In this document: in pieces, positions 59,961 to 64,000 of the stretch | Numbering within the stretch: position 1 is the first letter of the stretch | How the letters are laid out: the number at the start of each line of letters is the position of its first letter | DNA from: a bacterium | GTDB lineage: Bacteria; Babelota; Babeliae; Babelales; UASB340 | NCBI GenBank assembly: GCA_030629005.1 | Contig: DAOVPV010000003.1 | Coordinates: forward strand, 62,001 to 126,000 | Length of the DNA: 64,000 nucleotides | Reading direction: 5' to 3' | Program-made: the position numbers and the translations under genes | Notes under the pieces: generated by a model | The model's database searches: none | Seen by the model: only the letters and a program-made list of their open reading frames with translations | What the model was told of the DNA's origin: nothing

Positions 59961-61553
59961 TTATTTTTTATTCCATTCATTATAGTATTCTTGCATCACA
60001 TCATTTATATCTTTTCCAATTATAGGGTAAGCTTCACTTGGTAAATTTGCTAAAGCGATACGAAGAGACATTTTTGGTCCAGCAAACCCCTGTCCCGGCA
60101 GGCAAACAATAAATTTTTCTTGTGCGAGTTTAAATAAAAACTCTATGGCTGAAACATTTTCAATAAAATATTTAGCAAAATCATCACCATGCTTTTCTTT
60201 TGCCATTTTACCGAGATCTAACAACGCATAATAATAAGTATGCTCTGGACCCTCTGCAAAATTAATGCCTAAATTATCATAAAGACTTGTAATTCTTTTA
60301 AGTAAAATAGATTGAATTGATTTTTTGTATATTTTTTTCGAATCTAAAAGTTCAAATAAAGAAAACAACGCCATAATGCACTGTTGAGGGCAAGATAAAC
60401 CGCCGGTATGCGCAAGAGCAACATTACGACTATCCATTTCTAGACGATCAATAAACTTTATTTTTTCAGGCTCTAGCGCATCTATTTTATAACGCCTATC
60501 TAACTCTGCAATATCTTCTTTTGGCAAATTCGCAATCAACTCGTCTACAATGTTGTCTTCGTGAAGCATGATTACACCAAGTCTCCAACCTGTAACTCCA
60601 AAATATTTTGAATATGAATAAACGCATATTGTATTTTTAGGAATAACGCCTACAACTGAATTAAATTCTTCTACAAACGTAGCATAAACAGTGTCAGTTA
60701 AAACAATTAAATCTTTTCGTTTATTTGTTACAACTTTTTCTATTTTTTCTAAAGTTTCTTTACTTAACGCAACGGAAGTTGGATTTGTTGGATTAACAAA
60801 AAATAACGCTTTAATTCGTGTATCTTCTAACTTTTTAATTTCAGAATCTGGGATTTGCCAACCCTGCTCTTCATCACCTTCAACATATACTTCAACCAAT
60901 TGATAATCATTTAATAACGGAATTTCTAAATAAGGAGAAAAGATTGGAGTTATGATTGCAATATGATCATCTTTTTTTAATATTTTATTTTCTTTTAAAG
61001 AATCAAAAATATAAATCATTGATGCAGTGGCGCCCTCTGTTGCAAAAAGTTGAAACTTACCTTGCTTAGAGAGTTCACCTTTAAACAAAACTTGGTTTAA
61101 ATAATCAAAAATTATTTTTTCAATATTTGGAAAAATTCTAGGAGGCGATGGATAAAAATCTCCAAGAGCTGCATCTGCAAGTTCGTGAACTAATTCATCT
61201 GAATCAAGCTTTAAATTTTGTTCACAATATTTTATAGCATCTTTTAAAAATATTGCAGATTTTTTATCTTCAAGCTTAACTAAAAAGCTATCTAATTTTT
61301 TTGCTATTCCATCTGGCTTTATTTTTAATCCCAAATTTTCAACATCTATATTTTTTTCTGATAACTCTATCGCAAAAAGGGTGAGGTAATTAAAAGCTTT
61401 TCGTGCAAGTGTATTTAAAAAATTAGGATTACCCCGACCAGCATTCAAAACTTCACCAATATTTTTTTTTGCTTCGTCTTCAGCCATTTGAATTAAAACA
61501 TTCTTTAATTCAAATGGGCTCATTTGTGAATATTGCTTCAAATCTATTTTCAT
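59961..61553 (-). CDS. asdA: Aspartate 4-decarboxylase / aspartate aminotransferase
   Basis: A 530-residue PLP fold-type I enzyme. The size and start (SPFELKNVLIQMA, then NAGRGNPNFLNT) are characteristic of bifunctional AsdA rather than normal aspartate aminotransferase. PLP site: Lys about 315 in YSKYFGVTGWRLG; FFVNPTNPTS and VLTDTVYATF also match. It converts aspartate to alanine plus CO2 (and transaminates). It directly follows an APC permease gene on the same strand. The pair could exchange aspartate and alanine across the membrane and so generate proton-motive force, as in other bacteria with the AspT antiporter; the permease here belongs to a different family. Confidence 0.88.
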   Translation of the reverse strand: MKIDLKQYSQMSPFELKNVLIQMAEDEAKKNIGEVLNAGRGNPNFLNTLARKAFNYLTLFAIELSEKNIDVENLGLKIKPDGIAKKLDSFLVKLEDKKSAIFLKDAIKYCEQNLKLDSDELVHELADAALGDFYPSPPRIFPNIEKIIFDYLNQVLFKGELSKQGKFQLFATEGATASMIYIFDSLKENKILKKDDHIAIITPIFSPYLEIPLLNDYQLVEVYVEGDEEQGWQIPDSEIKKLEDTRIKALFFVNPTNPTSVALSKETLEKIEKVVTNKRKDLIVLTDTVYATFVEEFNSVVGVIPKNTICVYSYSKYFGVTGWRLGVIMLHEDNIVDELIANLPKEDIAELDRRYKIDALEPEKIKFIDRLEMDSRNVALAHTGGLSCPQQCIMALFSLFELLDSKKIYKKSIQSILLKRITSLYDNLGINFAEGPEHTYYYALLDLGKMAKEKHGDDFAKYFIENVSAIEFLFKLAQEKFIVCLPGQGFAGPKMSLRIALANLPSEAYPIIGKDINDVMQEYYNEWNKK

Positions 61554-61554
61554 G

Positions 61555-62964
61555 TTACGACCTCTTCCTGATTTTCCAACTAGGCTTTTTCAAACTATAA
61601 ATAATAAATGGAATAGCCAAAATTATTACAATTCCTGCAATTACAACAATTTCATAAACAAGTAAGTCACCAGTTGGAAGTTGTGCAGGAGGAAAAACAG
61701 CAACAATGTAACCTAATAATAAAGTCAACAAACCAAGAATACCAACAAACCACATACCAAAATTTCCACCAGGAATTTTATATGCCCTTCTAACTCTTGG
61801 CGCTTTGTATCTAAGTCGAATTCCTGCAAGCAACATAAGTGAATACATCGTAAAATAAATCAACATTGCAATTGCAACAGAAATCCAAAAGGCAATATTA
61901 ATGTTTGGTAAAAGAAGAAAACTTCCGCCAATTAAAGAAACTAAAATTGCCTGAAGAACTAATAATCGTTGTGGTGATTTATTTTTATTAGTTTTTTGAA
62001 AATATGGTGGAAGTTGTCCATTCTTTGCACTTGCCAACAATCCTTTTACAGGTCCCATTAACCATGTATTTATTGCACCAATTGCACCAAAAGCAACAAG
62101 TATCCCCATAATTGGAATGAACCAGGACATATTAAACACTGCAAAAAAATCAGTGAAAGCTTCCATAATTCCAGCAACTAAACTAATTTCTTTCTGAGGA
62201 ACAACCGCTGCAACAGAAAGAGAACCGATCACATTAATAATGAGCCCAATCACTACAACAAAAAAGATTGCAATAGGATAATTTCTTTTTGGATTTTCAA
62301 CCTCGGCTGCATGAGAAGAAGAAGCCTCTATTCCAGAAAAACTCCTCATAAACCCAACAAGCAAAACTAAAGTTGTAATTTGACTTAAATTCGGAATTAC
62401 ATTTTTCATGCTAAGAGTCATATCAATTTGAGAAGGATTCCCCTGCAGCAAATAAATTATTCCCAAAATTATTAATAATGCACCAGGAAATAAAACTCCA
62501 CCTAAAAAACCAACTGTACTAATTGCAGACGATGTTTTCTGCCCTCGAATAGCAAGAAGTGTTGATCCCCATAAAACAATTAATAAAGTTATAAGAAGAA
62601 ATAATTTACTATGTGCTAAGTGTGGAGCAAAAATAAATGCTAGCGAACCACCAACAAAATAAAGTTGTGAAATTATTCCAATTATCATGTAATTCCACTG
62701 CAACCAAATTCCGACAAAACCCCACCGCTCTCCAAAAGCTTCTTTTACCCAGACGTAAATACCACCCTGCTTTGGCCAACCTGTTGCAAGTTCGGCAGAA
62801 ACTAGTGCTACTGGAATAAAAAATCCAATTGCAGCAATTAATGCAAAAAATATTAAATGCATTCCTGTTACAGCTTCTGTCGGAAGATTTCTAACACTTA
62901 TTGTAAACGCTGATGAAATCATAATAAGAGTGAATAAACTCATTTTACGAGATGGTTTTGTCAT
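61555..62964 (-). CDS. APC-family amino acid permease/antiporter (GadC-like)
   Basis: A 469-residue membrane protein with about twelve hydrophobic segments. Motifs: SSAFTISVRNLPTEAVTG, ATGWPKQGGIYVWVKEAFGE, GFMRSFSGIEASSSHAAEVE and NPKRNYPIA. The pattern is that of APC glutamate/GABA antiporters (GadC type) and related permeases. AAGGAGC precedes the start. It precedes asdA by 1 bp, which suggests aspartate/alanine exchange. The substrate is inferred from context only. Confidence 0.88.
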   Translation of the reverse strand: MTKPSRKMSLFTLIMISSAFTISVRNLPTEAVTGMHLIFFALIAAIGFFIPVALVSAELATGWPKQGGIYVWVKEAFGERWGFVGIWLQWNYMIIGIISQLYFVGGSLAFIFAPHLAHSKLFLLITLLIVLWGSTLLAIRGQKTSSAISTVGFLGGVLFPGALLIILGIIYLLQGNPSQIDMTLSMKNVIPNLSQITTLVLLVGFMRSFSGIEASSSHAAEVENPKRNYPIAIFFVVVIGLIINVIGSLSVAAVVPQKEISLVAGIMEAFTDFFAVFNMSWFIPIMGILVAFGAIGAINTWLMGPVKGLLASAKNGQLPPYFQKTNKNKSPQRLLVLQAILVSLIGGSFLLLPNINIAFWISVAIAMLIYFTMYSLMLLAGIRLRYKAPRVRRAYKIPGGNFGMWFVGILGLLTLLLGYIVAVFPPAQLPTGDLLVYEIVVIAGIVIILAIPFIIYSLKKPSWKIRKRS

Positions 62965-63336
62965 AAGAAAGCTCCTTATTTATAACAAAATATACTTTTT
63001 TTTATAAACAACTTTTTTAGTAAAACAAAACTCTTTAGTTTATTTCAATAAGTTTTAATATTAGATATTATAGGTCAGACTTCCCTTTAAAATTCATCAC
63101 TACCCAAAATCACTTACATAAAATTTCTTTTCTTACATCTTCTAAAAAAGGAGCCCCTTTCAAATCCATCATACCCATTTCTCCAATTATAAATATTTAA
63201 CAATAAAACTAAACAAAAAGCTGTATAAATTACCGCCTTTTCACAAACGCTTTAAACCATATTTCATTATTTCTGTATTTATGGTATTGTGAATATAATA
63301 ATTAATTTAATCAAATATTATTGGAGGAAAAATATA
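62965..63336. other. Intergenic region before TA module
   Basis: About 370 bp, AT-rich, no ORF of note. TATAAT at about 63294 in GTGAATATAATAATT could be the promoter of the antitoxin gene, whose GGAGG RBS is at 63323-63327. Confidence 0.4.
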
Positions 63337-63582
63337 ATGAATATAAAGGGCGATTTTTCACGCATTACCATTGATATGCCAAAAATAGATCATAAAAAAT
63401 TAAAAGCTATCTCGGCGCTTCTCGGAAAGAGCATGAGAGAACTAGTTGTTGAATCAATAAGAGAACATCTTTATAAATATCCAAATAAAGAAACCTTAAA
63501 AGCTATCGAAAATGTTGAAAAAGGAAAAGATTTAACAAAAGCCAAAGACATAAAAGACCTTTTTAAAAAACTTGGAATTTAA
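63337..63582 (+). CDS. Ribbon-helix-helix type antitoxin
   Basis: An 81-residue protein: the N-terminal RITIDMPKIDHKKLKAISAL then LGKSMRELVVESIREHL is a ribbon-helix-helix DNA-binding motif, followed by a helical toxin-binding tail. The RBS GGAGG selects ATG 63337. It is the antitoxin partner of the following YafQ-like frame. The two are adjacent, with the toxin ATG right after the stop. Confidence 0.8.
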   Translation: MNIKGDFSRITIDMPKIDHKKLKAISALLGKSMRELVVESIREHLYKYPNKETLKAIENVEKGKDLTKAKDIKDLFKKLGI

Positions 63583-63844
63583 ATGTTAAATCCAATCTTT
63601 CAACGACAATTTGCAAACGATATAAAAAAAATAAAAAAACGCAGCAAAGATATCGATAAACTTAAAAATATCATCACACTCTTAATTGAAAAAAAAACAT
63701 GCAAAAAATCTAAATCACAAACTCAAAGGGAACTTTAAAGGTTTCTGGGAATGTCATGTCAAACCTGATTGGTTATTAATTTATAAAAAAACAGCAACTC
63801 AAATTATATTTGTTAGATCTGGATCTCATTCTGATCTTTTCTGA
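63583..63844 (+). pseudogene. yafQ: YafQ/RelE-family toxin, frameshifted
   Basis: From ATG 63583 the first 41 or so codons encode the start of a YafQ-like toxin (FQRQFANDIKKIKKRSKDID). The frame then ends early at TAA 63736. The continuation in another frame reads NHKLKGNFKGFWECHVKPDW, then LLIYKK and SGSHSDLF, exactly the YafQ C-terminal motif, to TGA 63842. The shift is near a poly-A run at about 63689-63700. So the gene is either inactivated, slippage-decoded or misassembled in this tract. Confidence 0.75.
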
Positions 63845-63867
63845 AAAACTAGTTCCAATACACTAAA

Positions 63868-63888
63868 TCAAAAGAAGCATTTAATGTT
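63868..63888 (+). repeat. REP2 short form supplying an ATG
   Basis: TCAAAAGAAGCATTTAATGTT. It contains ATG 63884 in the same frame as the next gene. Confidence 0.65.
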
Positions 63889-63889
63889 T

Positions 63890-64000
63890 ATGAAAATATT
63901 AATAACAATTTGTACCATTTTAATAACAATAGTTATAGGTTATTTTATGTTTTTGAAAACAAGCAAAAAAAATCAAACCGGAACCGTTATCGTTCTTAAC
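63890..64000 (+). CDS. Partial signal-anchored protein, cut by window end
   Basis: From ATG 63890 (or ATG 63884 in the REP2) the frame reads MKILITICTILITIVIGYFM then FLKTSKKNQTGTVIVLN and is open to the end of the window. A hydrophobic N-terminal segment suggests export. Family unknown because only 37-39 codons are visible. Confidence 0.45.
   Translation, partial: MKILITICTILITIVIGYFMFLKTSKKNQTGTVIVLN

Noticed and set aside
63115-63180. Tiny minus-strand frame (MGMMDLKGAPFLEDVRKEIL)
   Set aside because: Only 22 codons; RBS plausible but no other support.

Overview
The window is very AT-rich, gene-dense bacterial DNA and most likely comes from a host-dependent intracellular Gram-negative bacterium. 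Support for host dependence: two adjacent ATP/ADP translocase (NTT/Tlc) genes, ankyrin-repeat and signal-peptide proteins without obvious housekeeping roles, and many toxin-antitoxin fragments. Support for a Gram-negative envelope: WaaA, LptB, an LpxL/HtrB-type acyltransferase, RodA and MreC. The combination resembles Candidatus Dependentiae (TM6/Babeliae) and is less like Chlamydiae or Rickettsiales; this taxonomic call is inference from gene content only.

Layout. 1-37 kb is mostly a conserved backbone: tRNA-Met, zinc-ribbon/coiled-coil protein, RNase HI, SpoIID-like and YdjM-like proteins, a secreted MutS-like ATPase (unusual), TatD, HU, a CPBP protease, SbcC, RodA, WaaA, Lon, two NTTs, ribosomal protein S2, tRNA-Ser, SRP RNA, DnaX, Der, LptB, HPF, an acyltransferase, MATE, GatC-GatA, Dus and MreC, then small exported proteins, NUDIX and an AGCS symporter. 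Two tRNA-Arg genes at 37.5-37.8 kb mark the border of an accessory region (about 37.9-53.4 kb). That region holds HD and NUDIX enzymes, a mobile mystery protein A/B (Fic) module with an internal amber codon, a HigBA-like pair, an AbiU2/HEPN-like protein, a CHC2 zinc-finger chimera, ankyrin and lipoproteins, an AAA/DUF4143 ATPase, and decayed gene pieces. 53.4-58.3 kb is a glycoside-phosphorylase locus (three GH130 units in two overlapping genes) facing a phosphomanno/glucomutase. 58.7-63 kb has a secreted protein, aspartate 4-decarboxylase and an APC permease, and the window ends with a ribbon-helix-helix antitoxin, a frameshifted YafQ toxin and a gene cut by the window edge.

The most striking signal is a set of dispersed short palindromic repeats. 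REP2 (36 nt, or a 21-nt short form) lies between genes and also inside three conserved genes (waaA, dus, dnaX), always in the same reading frame, so it adds 12 (or 6-7) residues, much like Rickettsia palindromic elements. In mreC and the last gene it supplies an ATG. REP1 (GC-rich, variable) follows the CCA end of all four tRNA genes and also sits inside or against REP3. REP3 (about 55 nt, with a central AATTCTATAGAATT-type palindrome) is found only in the 39-58 kb part. REP4 is a 22-nt hairpin at two convergent gene junctions.

How the genes work together: the NTTs would bring in host nucleotides; aspartate decarboxylase plus permease could add a proton-motive cycle; GH130 plus the mutase would turn beta-mannosides into mannose-1-phosphate and then mannose-6-phosphate; and WaaA, LptB, the acyltransferase, RodA and MreC maintain the envelope. 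These links are inferred from families and neighbourhood.
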